Positions 41,958 through 51,096 of a stretch of DNA of 64,000 nt are shown here, piece by piece. A model generated the notes under the pieces. It ran no database searches. It was not told the origin of the DNA and was given only the letters and a program-made list of their open reading frames with translations. Position 1 is the first letter of the stretch. The number at the start of each line of letters is the position of its first letter. The translations under genes were made by a program, and so were the position numbers. Location: positions 5,580,001 to 5,644,000 of the forward strand of contig NZ_CP079218.1 of the NCBI RefSeq assembly GCF_019317285.1, in the 5' to 3' direction. Origin of the DNA: Pedobacter sp. D749 (GTDB lineage: Bacteria > Bacteroidota > Bacteroidia > Sphingobacteriales > Sphingobacteriaceae).

Positions 41958-42797
41958 CTAGTCAGCCAAAACCATTTCCTTCTTATTTCTGCTCCATTCG
42001 CTCCATGAGCCAACATAAAGTTTTGGAATAGGCAGGCCTGCGTAATCCATAGCCAGTAGCGTATGGCAGGCGGTAATGCCCGAGCCACAGTGAACAATTA
42101 CATTTTCGGGTTTTACATGGGCAAGGGCTTCTTCGTATTTTTCTTTCAATATTTCGGGCGCCAGGAAAGTACCGTTTGCGTCTAAATTTTCGGTGTAAGG
42201 AATATTTGCCGCACCAGGGATGTGGCCTGCAATTAAATCGATAGGTTCGGTGAGGCCTGCAAAACGGTTGGCATCGCGTACGTCAATCACAATGTAATCG
42301 TCGGTTTTGGCTACTTGTTCCACTTCATTGATATCTGATAAAGGTAAGTTCCATGCTGTGATTTCGTATTTTTCGACAGATTTTGGGATTTCTACTTTAT
42401 CAGTGGTTGGGAAACCTGCTTTAACAGCCGCCTGAAAGCCTCCATCAATTACCTGCACTATTTCATGACCGATCGCTCTTAGCATCCACCAAAGCCTTGC
42501 CGCTGCGTTACCGCCGTTTTTATCATCGTAAACAATAACGTGACTATGCTTTGTAACTCCGAGCTTCTGCAATACGGAGGAAAACTGTTCAGAAGTTGGT
42601 AAAGGATGACGTCCGCCAATTGCAAAATCACCAATGTTGGCTAAATCACTGTTTACATCAGCAAAAAGTGCACCTGCCAAATGTTGTTCATCGTATCTCG
42701 GTTTTGAGCCTGCACTGGCATCTATAATTACGATTTCGTCATCCTGGTTTAACCAGGTTAATTCTTCAGGTTTTATAATTGGTGATAGTGATTCCAT
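41958..42797 (-). CDS. sseA: Two-domain sulfurtransferase (3-mercaptopyruvate type)
   Basis: A 279-residue protein with two rhodanese domains: an inactive first (VIIDASAGSKPRYDEQHLAG) and an active second with the catalytic Cys in VHCGSGITACH. The loop CGSGITA is the 3-mercaptopyruvate sulfurtransferase type rather than the thiosulfate type (CRKGVTA). It is the last gene of an operon with an MFS transporter and a small membrane protein. Confidence 0.88.
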   Translation of the reverse strand: MESLSPIIKPEELTWLNQDDEIVIIDASAGSKPRYDEQHLAGALFADVNSDLANIGDFAIGGRHPLPTSEQFSSVLQKLGVTKHSHVIVYDDKNGGNAAARLWWMLRAIGHEIVQVIDGGFQAAVKAGFPTTDKVEIPKSVEKYEITAWNLPLSDINEVEQVAKTDDYIVIDVRDANRFAGLTEPIDLIAGHIPGAANIPYTENLDANGTFLAPEILKEKYEEALAHVKPENVIVHCGSGITACHTLLAMDYAGLPIPKLYVGSWSEWSRNKKEMVLAD

Positions 42798-42798
42798 T

Positions 42799-42993
42799 TT
42801 ATTTTTTTATTATTCTTGCAATTATAGTAAGGATGGTTCCAATAATCAAAACAGGAAGCCATAAAACAATTGAGTATTCTCTGGGATCTTTTAAAATGAA
42901 GCTTAAGTCTCCCCTGTAGCTAAATAATGAGATGCCGTATATAAACATTATAATGCCAATTATAACTAAGGATATTCCAAATTTTAAAAGCAT
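42799..42993 (-). CDS. Small membrane protein of unknown function
   Basis: A 64-residue protein with two predicted helices: LVIIGIIMFIYGISLF (about 8-24) and IVLWLPVLIIGTILTIIARI (about 42-61), with a short loop. It stops one base before sseA starts and begins one base after the MFS gene stops, so the three are cotranscribed. I do not recognise the family. Confidence 0.65.
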   Translation of the reverse strand: MLLKFGISLVIIGIIMFIYGISLFSYRGDLSFILKDPREYSIVLWLPVLIIGTILTIIARIIKK

Positions 42994-42994
42994 A

Positions 42995-44185
42995 TTATTT
43001 TGCTTTTAATGCCCACAATCCCAAAACCGGTCCAATAGCCAATACCATATAAAGATATTGAATATTTAGCTGTTTTGATAATGAGCTGACTACCTGAATG
43101 CTAATGATGGTAATGGTAAAACCGATACAATTGACCATCGTTAATGAGGTTCCTCTTAAATTTTCTGGTGCATGTTTAGCAATTAAGGAAGAGAATAGTG
43201 GCGAATCGGCCGTGCCGGATAAACCCCAGCAAAATAAAAAGATAAGAAAAGGATAAACAGAACTGCTGAATAGGAAAACTGGAGAGAGCAGACAGCATAA
43301 CCCTGAAATGGAAAGGGCAATAGTGGCAACTCGTTTTGCACCAAATTTTTGTGAGAGCAAACCGCCAATCATGCAAGATAAACCTCCCGATGCGATAATT
43401 AGGAACGAAAACAGCGGTATATATAAAGTTGCATGCATATGTTTAGTGTTGTAAATCAACAGCATGCCGGGTAAAAAAGCCCAAAAGGTGTAAAGTTCCC
43501 ACATGTGCCCGAAATAGCCGAAAGCAGCAGATCGAAAATCAGGATCTTTAAATCCGTTAAAACAAGAACGGAAATCAAATTTTTGTCCGGTAGTTCTAAA
43601 TGGGCCGTTTGGCACAAACCAGAAAATAGCAATTGCTCCAGTTAGAGATAAACCCGAAGTAGCAAAGATTACATATTGCCAGGCAAAATTTGCTGTAAAT
43701 GTTTTTAATAAATGAGGGAAAGCAGTACCCAAAACCAAAGCACCAACTAAAAAACCTAAGGATTTTCCCAGTCCGTCTTTAAAATAATCGGATGCTATTT
43801 TCATGCCAACGGGGTAAATTCCAGCCAGCATAAAACCAGTTAAAAAGCGAAAGAGCAATAATAAATGGACATCGGTTAGTTCTAAACAGATGCCAAGATT
43901 AAACAAGGCGGCTGCAATTCCGCAGATAAAGAACACTTTTGAGGGTGAAAAAATATCAGAAATGGCAAAAAATGCAAATACTAAAGTTCCGCTAATAAAA
44001 CCAAGCTGCACCATACTGGTCAGATTGGCCAAAAGGTTGGTTTCAGCTGGGAAATTTTTAACAATATCAGGTAATACCGCATTGCCAGCAAACCACAAAG
44101 ATGTACAGAGAAACTGCGCAATAACAATTGTAGGAAGGATGTAACTGGTTTTTTCAGTGCTGCTCATTTTTAATTTGCTGCACAA
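42995..44185 (-). CDS. Major facilitator superfamily transporter
   Basis: A 396-residue permease with about 12 hydrophobic segments. The start may be residue 7 (MSSTEK). The loop 2-3 motif is degenerate; GFMLAGIYPVGMKIASDYF in helix 4 is typical of MFS motif B. The substrate cannot be told; cotranscription with a mercaptopyruvate sulfurtransferase could hint at sulfur compounds (weak inference). Confidence 0.8.
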   Translation of the reverse strand: MCSKLKMSSTEKTSYILPTIVIAQFLCTSLWFAGNAVLPDIVKNFPAETNLLANLTSMVQLGFISGTLVFAFFAISDIFSPSKVFFICGIAAALFNLGICLELTDVHLLLLFRFLTGFMLAGIYPVGMKIASDYFKDGLGKSLGFLVGALVLGTAFPHLLKTFTANFAWQYVIFATSGLSLTGAIAIFWFVPNGPFRTTGQKFDFRSCFNGFKDPDFRSAAFGYFGHMWELYTFWAFLPGMLLIYNTKHMHATLYIPLFSFLIIASGGLSCMIGGLLSQKFGAKRVATIALSISGLCCLLSPVFLFSSSVYPFLIFLFCWGLSGTADSPLFSSLIAKHAPENLRGTSLTMVNCIGFTITIISIQVVSSLSKQLNIQYLYMVLAIGPVLGLWALKAK

Positions 44186-44212
44186 TTTTAACTAAAATAA
44201 ACCTGATTGGAC

Positions 44213-44257
44213 GAAAAGCCCCAATTCTTCATTGGGCTTGTAGGAAAAGCAGGACTT
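44213..44257. repeat. Hairpin repeat element, copy 2 (CCCAAT-TCTTC-ATTGGG)
   Basis: GAAAAGCC, stem CCCAAT (44220-44225), loop TCTTC, ATTGGG (44231-44236), then CTTGTAGGAAAAGCAGGACT. It is the partner of the copy at 6896-6939 with a compensated stem change. Confidence 0.65.
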
Positions 44258-44379
44258 TCGGAACCGATGGAAAACAAGACCTTGCTTTGCAAAAAAAAAG
44301 TTGACCACCTAAGCCACCTTAGTGCATCTGAGTTTAATGTATCTTTGGTCTTTCAGCTTTAGTCTTTCTGCCTTTTACC

Positions 44380-45459
44380 TTAAGAAGCATCGTCTTTAAT
44401 ATCAAACTGCGTTTCCACTACCTTTCCGCCTGAACGCAACTGGTTAGCTAACATTTCTTCCTGCTCCCGACGGTTTTTTACAATGTGAATGGCTGAAAAC
44501 AAAGCCTCTGTAAATGAAGTGGAATCAGCCAGGTCCTTACCTGCAATATCGTAGCCTGTTCCATGATCAGGAGAGGTACGCACGAAGTTTAAACCAGCGG
44601 TATAGTTTACGCCATTGTGAAAAGCTAATGTTTTAAAAGGAATTAAACCCTGATCGTGGTACATGGCTAAAACGGCATCAAACTGTTTGTAGCTGCCATT
44701 GCCGAAAAAGCCATCAGCAGGGTATGGTCCAAAACAAACAATACCTTTATCGTAGGCTTCCTGAATGGCTGGTGTAATAATTTCAGCTTCCTCTGTCCCT
44801 AGCAATCCATTATCGCTGGCGTGTGGATTTAAACCCAGAACGGCGATTTTTGGTTTTTCTATCCAAAAATCTTTTTTCAGACTTTCGTTAATCAGCTTTA
44901 ACTTACTGATGATTTTCTCTTTTGTAATCGAGGTTGGAACATCTTTTACAGGAATGTGGCCAGTAACTACCCCAACCCTTAAATTTTCACTGATCAAAAA
45001 CATCAGCACATCTCTACTTCCGCTTTTTTCCTGAAGATATTCTGTATGGCCCGGAAAAGCAAAAGTTTCTGATTGAATGTTGTGTTTATTGATTGGCGCA
45101 GTAACCAAGGCATCGATATCGCCATTTACCAGGTCGGCCGTTGCGCGTTCCAGAGATAAAAGGGCATATTTTCCGCCTGTAGCCGTAACCTGACCCAATT
45201 CGATTTTTACATCTTCTTCCCAGCAATTAATCATGTTTGCCTTTTTTGGCTGTGCCTGGTTGGCATGGTTAACTACATTAAAACTGAAATCGCCCAGATT
45301 ATTCGCCTTTCTATGAAAAGATGAAACCTTGGTGTGGCCATAAACAATTGGAGTGCAATAATTTAAAATAGCAGGGTTGGATAATGTTTTAATGATTACC
45401 TCTAAACCTATGCCGTTTACGTCGCCTATACTGATGCCAATTTTAAGTTTATCGCTCAT
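44380..45459 (-). CDS. pdxA: 4-hydroxythreonine-4-phosphate dehydrogenase
   Basis: It acts in the pyridoxal-phosphate pathway (DXP-dependent route). IGISIGDVNGIGLEVIIK opens the protein; TAPINKHNI, FPGHTEYLQ with a metal histidine, and AMYHDQGLIPFKTLAF are family marks. Length 359 residues, normal. It is divergent from rsmA; in enterobacteria the two are also neighbours. Confidence 0.95.
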   Translation of the reverse strand: MSDKLKIGISIGDVNGIGLEVIIKTLSNPAILNYCTPIVYGHTKVSSFHRKANNLGDFSFNVVNHANQAQPKKANMINCWEEDVKIELGQVTATGGKYALLSLERATADLVNGDIDALVTAPINKHNIQSETFAFPGHTEYLQEKSGSRDVLMFLISENLRVGVVTGHIPVKDVPTSITKEKIISKLKLINESLKKDFWIEKPKIAVLGLNPHASDNGLLGTEEAEIITPAIQEAYDKGIVCFGPYPADGFFGNGSYKQFDAVLAMYHDQGLIPFKTLAFHNGVNYTAGLNFVRTSPDHGTGYDIAGKDLADSTSFTEALFSAIHIVKNRREQEEMLANQLRSGGKVVETQFDIKDDAS

Positions 45460-45542
45460 AATTACTGGAAAATTTTAGCGCAAATTACTGATTTTCGTTT
45501 AAACCCTTTAAAAAAAATGAAACCGCAAAGCATGCAATGTGA

Positions 45543-45571
45543 TTTGCAAAGAAATAATAAGCCTATCTTTG
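45543..45571 (+). promoter_or_regulatory. Promoter of rsmA
   Basis: TTTG (45543-45546) and TATCTTTG (45564-45571), spacing 17, fit the -33/-7 pattern. TATCTTTGCGTCC is identical to the prfC -7 region (22811). The start codon is 58 bases further on. Confidence 0.5.
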
Positions 45572-45629
45572 CGTCCATAGCGTCGAATCTTAGCACCTTT
45601 GTAGTTAAATATTCGATTAATTTTAAGGT

Positions 45630-46415
45630 ATGAGTTTAGTAAAAGCGAAAAAACATTTAGGACAACATTTTTTAACTGATAAAGGCATTGCCAACCGCAT
45701 TGTAGAGGCTTTGGTAAATACCGATAAATATAATCAGGTTTTAGAGGTTGGACCGGGAATGGGAATCTTATCTGATTTTTTGCTGCAGCGTACAGATCTG
45801 GAAACTTATCTGATCGATATAGATACAGAATCTTTCCATTTTTTAAATGAAAAATACCCTCAGCTTGGCGATCGGTTGATTAATGGCGATTTTCTGAAAC
45901 TTGATTTCGATGCTATTTTTCCAGGGCAATTTGCCATAATTGGTAATTTTCCGTACAATATCTCTTCGCAGATTTTATTTAAGATTTTAGATAATCGCCA
46001 CAAGGTTGTAGAAATGGTTGGGATGTTTCAAAAAGAAGTAGCCCAACGTTGTGCCTCGCCTGCAGGAACCAAAGACTATGGAATTTTAAGTGTATTTCTT
46101 CAGGCCTATTATAAAATTGAATACTTGTTTACGGTTAAACCTGGTACATTTAATCCACCGCCCAAAGTACACTCTGCAGTGATCCGTTTAACCAGAAATG
46201 AAGTGGAGACTTTAGATTGCGATGAAAAATTATTCTGGCGTGTGGTTAAGGCAGGTTTTAACCAACGGAGAAAAACTTTGCGTAATGCTGTTTCTGCTGT
46301 GATGCCTAAAGATAAAATGGACGATCACATCTACTTCGAGAAACGTGCCGAGCAGCTAACTGTTGCAGATTTTGTGGCACTAACACAGCATGTGAGTAAG
46401 TTGATGGAAGTTTAA
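45630..46415 (+). CDS. rsmA: 16S rRNA dimethyladenosine transferase
   Basis: It dimethylates two adjacent adenines near the 3' end of 16S rRNA using SAM. KKHLGQHFLTDKGIA opens the protein, the SAM motif is VLEVGPGMGILSDFL, and the target-base motif is IGNFPYNISSQI. Length 261 residues. It has its own promoter. Confidence 0.95.
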   Translation: MSLVKAKKHLGQHFLTDKGIANRIVEALVNTDKYNQVLEVGPGMGILSDFLLQRTDLETYLIDIDTESFHFLNEKYPQLGDRLINGDFLKLDFDAIFPGQFAIIGNFPYNISSQILFKILDNRHKVVEMVGMFQKEVAQRCASPAGTKDYGILSVFLQAYYKIEYLFTVKPGTFNPPPKVHSAVIRLTRNEVETLDCDEKLFWRVVKAGFNQRRKTLRNAVSAVMPKDKMDDHIYFEKRAEQLTVADFVALTQHVSKLMEV

Positions 46416-46423
46416 TATATCTG

Positions 46424-46654
46424 TTGTCATTCTGAATGCAGTGGAGAACCCGACGACTCTGCACAGCAATTTTTTTTTAAGCGCAAATCCTGTAGTTGAT
46501 AGGAGGGGTTCTGTCCTGCTGTACATTGCAATCCTTTTGGTAAATTATCTGGATAAACAATTTATATTATCCAAAAGGGATTTCCATTGCCATCAGGGCT
46601 ATTTAACGAGGTAAAATTTCAAAGACCCAGATGCTTCGTGCCTCAGCATGACAA
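46424..46654. repeat. Nested repeat element after rsmA
   Basis: Outer ends TTGTCATTCTGA (46424-46435) and TCAGCATGACAA (46643-46654) are inverted with one mismatch. Inside, ATCCTTTTGGTAAATTAT and ATTATCCAAAAGGGAT (about 46530-46582) form a second inverted pair. With the rest of 46416-46774 this gap holds no gene. Confidence 0.6.
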
Positions 46655-46774
46655 AAGTGAAAAAATATCACTGTAATCCTAAAACCTGTGTAATTATCCG
46701 CTAAGCGATTCTTGCAAATCCGTGATTATTTTCATTGAATTTCTCCTTTCCTTTGCGACATAATTTTAAACATC

Positions 46775-47374
46775 ATGGTTAATTACAGCGAAATTTTCAG
46801 CGAACAAGGAATGGATTATCAAACCTATCGTGCATTGATTGATCAACTTCTGTTAGAGGGAAAGGCTACTGGTGATGTAACTTACGATTTGCACTATACT
46901 AAAATGAATGTGCAAAGGATGAGTCGCGTGGATAAAACAGTTAGTTTAACTGATGAGTTGACTTCAACCATTGATCATCTTAAAGAAAATTATAAATTTT
47001 TAGTGATTACTGAGGGCTGGTGTGGTGATGCTGCCCAGATTGTTCCGGTGTTCAATAAAATTGCGACTGCATCATTAGGTAAAATTGATCTGAAGTTTGT
47101 GCTTAGAGATAAAAATTTGCCCTTAATTGATGCGCATTTGACTAATGGAGGACGAGCAATTCCTGTTCTTTTAATTTTAAATGAAACTGGCGATAAAGTT
47201 CTGGCGACTTGGGGTCCAAGACCACAAATTTTGCAGGAACTTTTAAAAGAATGGAGAAAAGAAAGTACTGAAATGCCAGTTTTAGCGGAAAAACTTCATG
47301 GCTGGTACGCTAAAGATAAAACGCAGACTACACAGGCCGGGTTAAATGATGTATTAAAAAGATTAGAGAGTTAA
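46775..47374 (+). CDS. Thioredoxin-family protein with a single active-site cysteine
   Basis: A 199-residue cytoplasmic protein of the Thioredoxin_9-like group. The active-site region is ITEGWCGDAAQIVP: the first Cys of the usual CxxC is kept and the second is Ala. Such proteins may act by a one-cysteine mechanism or bind thiols. No signal peptide. It is convergent with clpS across a palindromic repeat. Confidence 0.78.
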   Translation: MVNYSEIFSEQGMDYQTYRALIDQLLLEGKATGDVTYDLHYTKMNVQRMSRVDKTVSLTDELTSTIDHLKENYKFLVITEGWCGDAAQIVPVFNKIATASLGKIDLKFVLRDKNLPLIDAHLTNGGRAIPVLLILNETGDKVLATWGPRPQILQELLKEWRKESTEMPVLAEKLHGWYAKDKTQTTQAGLNDVLKRLES

Positions 47375-47387
47375 TTTTACAGAATAA

Positions 47388-47473
47388 GTCGTCATCTCGA
47401 CTGTAGCGAAGCGAAATGGAGAGATCTGCCTAGATAGATTTCTCGACTGCGTTGCACTCCGCTCGAAATGATG
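47388..47473. repeat. Palindromic repeat, second copy
   Basis: GTCGTCATCTCGACTGTAG and CTCCGCTCGAAATGAT are the ends, with GAGAGATCT and AGATTTCTC in the middle. Same family as 26968-27054; again between convergent genes. Confidence 0.7.
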
Positions 47474-47506
47474 TTATTGCGAGGATTGTTCGCACAAGAA
47501 GTAGCC

Positions 47507-47788
47507 TTAATCAACAGAAACAGTTAAGCCTTCCTGCTGTAAAATTTTACGATAAACTTCCATTTCGGTAAATGAGCCTTCTAAAACCGGACATTTCCCA
47601 TCATTATGCACTTTCCATGCAATTTTTTCAGCCTGCGATTCGTTATAATCCAGGTATTTCATCATGCAGTAAATCACATGATCAAAAGTGTTGATATCAT
47701 CATTCCACAAAATAAGGCGATGTACGGTTTTTAGGGAAGTTAAAATTTCTTCGAGCGTAAAGGTCTCTTCTTTGGTTTCTGTAGACAT
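47507..47788 (-). CDS. clpS: ATP-dependent Clp protease adaptor ClpS
   Basis: A 93-residue N-degron adaptor that delivers substrates to ClpA/ClpC. The binding-pocket motif LILWNDDINTFDHVIYCM (family NDDxTxxxxV) and the later GKCPVLEG are visible. A single-gene unit. Confidence 0.92.
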   Translation of the reverse strand: MSTETKEETFTLEEILTSLKTVHRLILWNDDINTFDHVIYCMMKYLDYNESQAEKIAWKVHNDGKCPVLEGSFTEMEVYRKILQQEGLTVSVD

Positions 47789-47810
47789 GGTGCAAAAATA
47801 ACTATTTTTA

Positions 47811-47922
47811 TGGAAGATGTAATATGTTAAATGGAAGATGGTTGTGATTATTTTGGACTATAGAAGTAGACTTTTTGGCCTTTGCATTACATTTTCCATC
47901 TTACCTCATACATCTTACATCC
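47811..47922. repeat. Imperfect inverted word repeats with an empty centre
   Basis: TGGAAGATGTAATATGTTAAATGGAAGATGG on the left and, on the right (47884-47922), the reverse complement of GGGATGTAAGATGTATGAGGTAAGATGGAAAATG. The 43 bases between hold no gene. The words match 856-889. Confidence 0.6.
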
Positions 47923-47958
47923 CTTTTAATACATTTGTTAACCAAATAATATACGAGT

Positions 47959-49005
47959 ATGCACCAGTCTAAAATAGCCGGAATAGGTTACTACGTTCCG
48001 AAAAATGTATATACCAACGATGATTTAAGCCGTTTTATGGATACCAACGATGCGTGGATCCAGGAGCGTACCGGTATTAAAGAGCGCCGTTTTGCCGACC
48101 GTAATGAAGAAACCACTACTACAATGGGCATTGAAGCAGCCAAAATCGCAATCGAAAGGGCGGGAATTACCGCAAAGGATGTCGATTTTATTGTTTTTGC
48201 TACCCTTAGTCCGGATTATTATTTTCCAGGTTGTGGTGTATTGTTGCAGCGTGAAATGGGCATGGGCGAGATTGGTGCTTTGGATATCCGGAATCAATGT
48301 TCGGGTTTTGTATACGCACTTTCGGTGGCTGATCAGTTTGTAAAAACTGGTATGTATAAAAATGTGCTGGTAGTGGGAAGCGAGAAACACTCATTTGCAA
48401 TGGATTTCGAAACCCGAAGTCGTAATGTATCGGTGATTTTTGGTGATGGTGCAGGAGCTGTGGTATTGCAGCCAACTGATGAACCGGGGAAAGGGATTTT
48501 AAGTACACATTTGCATAGCGATGGTGCAGATGCCGAAATCCTGGCCATGTATTATCCAGGTTCCCATGCCAATAAATGGTTGAAAGATAAACCTGCCTAT
48601 CCCGAACAGGAACTTGGCGGTTTGTTTATGACACAGGAAATTTTAGAAAGTGGTGCCGCATTGCCTTACATGGATGGGCCATCGGTTTTTAAAAAAGCAG
48701 TGGTAAAATTTCCTGAAGTAATTAAGGAAGCTTTAGCTGCAAATAATTTAACGGAGAAAGATATTGATATGTTAGTACCCCATCAGGCAAACTTGCGTAT
48801 CAGCCAGTATGTACAGCAGTTGTTGGGCTTAAACGACGAGCAGGTTTTTAATAATATCCAGAAGTATGGCAATACTACAGCGGCTTCTGTTCCTATTGCC
48901 TTATGCGAAGCCTGGGAAGCGGGTAAAATTAAAGATGGCGATCTGGTATGCCTCGCCGCATTCGGATCGGGATTTACCTGGGCCAGTGCACTGATTAGGT
49001 GGTAA
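47959..49005 (+). CDS. Second beta-ketoacyl-ACP synthase III (FabH-like)
   Basis: A 348-residue thiolase-fold enzyme. Catalytic Cys in IRNQCSGFVYALS, His in VPHQANLRI, Asn in YGNTTAASVPIAL. An insert around 200-230 (MYYPGSHANKWLKDKPAYPE), absent from the operon FabH, may shape the acyl pocket. It is a single gene, so its primer or product (for example a speciality fatty acid) is unknown. Confidence 0.88.
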   Translation: MHQSKIAGIGYYVPKNVYTNDDLSRFMDTNDAWIQERTGIKERRFADRNEETTTTMGIEAAKIAIERAGITAKDVDFIVFATLSPDYYFPGCGVLLQREMGMGEIGALDIRNQCSGFVYALSVADQFVKTGMYKNVLVVGSEKHSFAMDFETRSRNVSVIFGDGAGAVVLQPTDEPGKGILSTHLHSDGADAEILAMYYPGSHANKWLKDKPAYPEQELGGLFMTQEILESGAALPYMDGPSVFKKAVVKFPEVIKEALAANNLTEKDIDMLVPHQANLRISQYVQQLLGLNDEQVFNNIQKYGNTTAASVPIALCEAWEAGKIKDGDLVCLAAFGSGFTWASALIRW

Positions 49006-49014
49006 CTATAGGTT

Positions 49015-49095
49015 CGTCATTTCGAGCGAAGTACAACGAAGCCGAGAAATCTATGTCTAAAGATTCCTCCATTCTGCTATGCTTCAGGAGAGGAG
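49015..49095. repeat. Palindromic repeat, third copy (right end eroded)
   Basis: GTCATTTCGAGCGAAGTACAACGAAGCCGAGAAATCT is close to the copy at 26968. The right half (AGATTCCTCCATTCTGCTATGCTTC) has lost the final TCGAxATGAC. Confidence 0.65.
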
Positions 49096-49153
49096 TACTT
49101 GTTTGTGTGAACCATCTACTCTTTTCTCACCACATTGATTACCAAACGGCGAT

Positions 49154-49651
49154 ATGGATACTTCATTTTACTTAGAGAAATTTAAAAAAGCAGCTGATCA
49201 GCTCGATCAAAAAATGCTTCATGAAAAAGAAATCGAGGCTGCTGTTGGAGTGGTTTTGGATGCTGTATTTTTAAAACTCTATAAAAAATCGTGGGCAAGT
49301 TCTGCACGGGATCCCTTAACTGCAGTTTCGAGGATTTTCTTTTCCATTTGGATAAATGATACCGCCATACAAGAGCAAAAGATTTATTATAACATTCATG
49401 CATTTAAACTGAGGCATCTCAAAGGCTACGCCATACAAAGCAGACAGTTTGCGGATCTATTTAGAAGCAGCTTCAATATTTTTGAAACCCAATGGCCAAA
49501 TGTGAGGGTTAGTTATGGTCCGCTAACTTTAATGCAGGGCTGGGTAAGGTGTGATGCAGACGATTTTCAAAATGAAATTTTATCACTGGCTAATAATTTT
49601 CTATCGATAGCACATTTGGTTGATGATACACTAATTCAGTTTAAAAAGTAA
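49154..49651 (+). CDS. Hypothetical protein, 165 residues
   Basis: I do not recognise it. It is soluble, mostly helical, without signal peptide: two N-terminal helices (YLEKFKKAADQLDQKMLHEK), a middle IFFSIWINDTAIQEQ and IYYNIHAFKLRHLKGYAIQ, and a C-terminal helix. The codon use looks like that of its neighbours and the reading frame is clean, so it is probably real. Confidence 0.65.
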   Translation: MDTSFYLEKFKKAADQLDQKMLHEKEIEAAVGVVLDAVFLKLYKKSWASSARDPLTAVSRIFFSIWINDTAIQEQKIYYNIHAFKLRHLKGYAIQSRQFADLFRSSFNIFETQWPNVRVSYGPLTLMQGWVRCDADDFQNEILSLANNFLSIAHLVDDTLIQFKK

Positions 49652-50027
49652 AGCTGGATTAGGAGTTTTGAACAAATATAAGCTTATATGTTCCCTTAAA
49701 TGGTTTAGTTTTTATAGGAAATGAGTGGTTTGTGGCTCTTGGCGAACTTTAGCCCCGCCATTCGCTGTAGCTCCGATAGAAAAAATCGGAGGCTGCCGCT
49801 ACTGTCGGGTTTAGGAACAAGGGTTTGTGCACCCTGCAACCTTAAAAATGAAAGACTGGTTTTGCCTATTAGCCCCGGTTGAAGCGTTACCCTGCAGCAA
49901 CGAGGCACGAGGCAGCGAAGCGTATAAGCGTAAAACGGGAAGAAGCTTTTTATTTAGTACAAGCCTTGCGCTCCAAATATAAATTGGTATTTTTAAAACT
50001 AAGAAACTATTCGATTGAAACTTTAAT
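49652..50027. repeat. Gene-free stretch with a dispersed repeat
   Basis: A hairpin CTCCGAT-AGAAAAA-ATCGGAG lies at 49771-49791, flanked by AGCCCCG and GCTGCCGCTACTGTCGGGTTTAGG. A second AGCCCCGGTTGAAGCG begins at about 49872 and runs through GCAGCAACGAGGCACGAGGC and CTTGCGCTCCAAATATAAA (49970-49982). This is a repeat of the type often seen between genes in Pedobacter. No gene. Confidence 0.55.
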
Positions 50028-50588
50028 ATGAGCAAAAAAGAACTATCTGTAGAACGGACGCATGAATTGCTGTATACATTGAAAACCCGTTTCGAGAAAA
50101 ACATGGAGCGCCATAAAGGTATCGAATGGATTAAAGTACAGGCAAAACTGGAAGCGAATGCTGACAAACTCTGGGTACTTGATGAAATGGAAGTAACCGG
50201 GGGCGAACCCGACATTGTGGATTATGATGAAAAAACAGGCGAATATATTTTTTACGATTGTTCGGCAGAGAGTCCAAAAGGTCGTAGAAGTATTTGTTAT
50301 GATTTGGAAGGACTAGAATCAAGAAAGGAGCATCAGCCAGAAAATAATGCTATTGATATGGCTGCTGCAATGGGTATTGAGCTGTTAACAGAAGAGCAAT
50401 ATCGCTTTTTGCAGCAACTTGGCCAGTTTGATACGAAAACATCCAGTTGGATTGTTACTCCTTCCGGAATCAGAAAATTAGGGGGTGCTCTTTTTGGTGA
50501 TCGGCGCTACGATCATGTGTTCGTGTATCACAATGGCGCACAATCGTATTATGCTGCAAGGGCATTTCGTGGTTTGTTAAAAGTGTAA
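50028..50588 (+). CDS. DUF4256 family protein
   Basis: A 186-residue cytoplasmic protein of the DUF4256 family, function unknown. Typical stretches are LLYTLKTRFEKNMERHKGIEW, EVTGGEPDIVDYDEKTGEY, IFYDCSAESPKGRRS and VTPSGIRKLGGALFGDRRY. It is close to full family length and isolated. Confidence 0.82.
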   Translation: MSKKELSVERTHELLYTLKTRFEKNMERHKGIEWIKVQAKLEANADKLWVLDEMEVTGGEPDIVDYDEKTGEYIFYDCSAESPKGRRSICYDLEGLESRKEHQPENNAIDMAAAMGIELLTEEQYRFLQQLGQFDTKTSSWIVTPSGIRKLGGALFGDRRYDHVFVYHNGAQSYYAARAFRGLLKV

Positions 50589-50595
50589 CTAAGGG

Positions 50596-51096
50596 TTACA
50601 ATAGCTTTTGATAACAAAAGAAACGCAGTCCGGGGCGCTTGGCCAGGTTAATTTCGCCACTAAACTGATAACCAAGTTTTGGGAAAAGCGCTTGTGTGGC
50701 CATGTTTTTACTGTTGGTGTCTACTCTTAAGATAGAGATTCCCGAAGTTTTTGCTACCTGTTCGGCCTGGTTCATCAAAGCTTTGGCAATGCCCTTGCCC
50801 TGGCAATCCGGATCTACGGCTAAACGATGTGTAACAATGGCTTTTTCCGTAATGTTCCAACCAGCATCTGCATATTCAGGATCCTGATCTGTCGTAATTG
50901 CTGAAACACCAACAATTTCATTTTCCATTTCAGCTACCCATAACTGGCCAATCGTAATATCTTTTGTAAATACTTCAGGGTTCGGATAATCATCTCCCCA
51001 TTGGAAATTTCCTGAAGCACGCATCAAAGGAACAACCTTGTGCACCAGTTGCATAATTAGTGGTATATCTTCTGTAACGGCTAATCTTATTGTCAT
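50596..51096 (-). CDS. GNAT family N-acetyltransferase
   Basis: A 166-residue acetyltransferase. The acetyl-CoA motif is HRLAVDPDCQGKGIAKALMNQ; the C-terminal ALFPKLGYQFSGE is typical. A -7 box (TATCTTTG, minus strand, 51109-51102) lies six bases before the ATG, so the mRNA is probably nearly leaderless. Substrate unknown. Confidence 0.85.
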   Translation of the reverse strand: MTIRLAVTEDIPLIMQLVHKVVPLMRASGNFQWGDDYPNPEVFTKDITIGQLWVAEMENEIVGVSAITTDQDPEYADAGWNITEKAIVTHRLAVDPDCQGKGIAKALMNQAEQVAKTSGISILRVDTNSKNMATQALFPKLGYQFSGEINLAKRPGLRFFCYQKLL

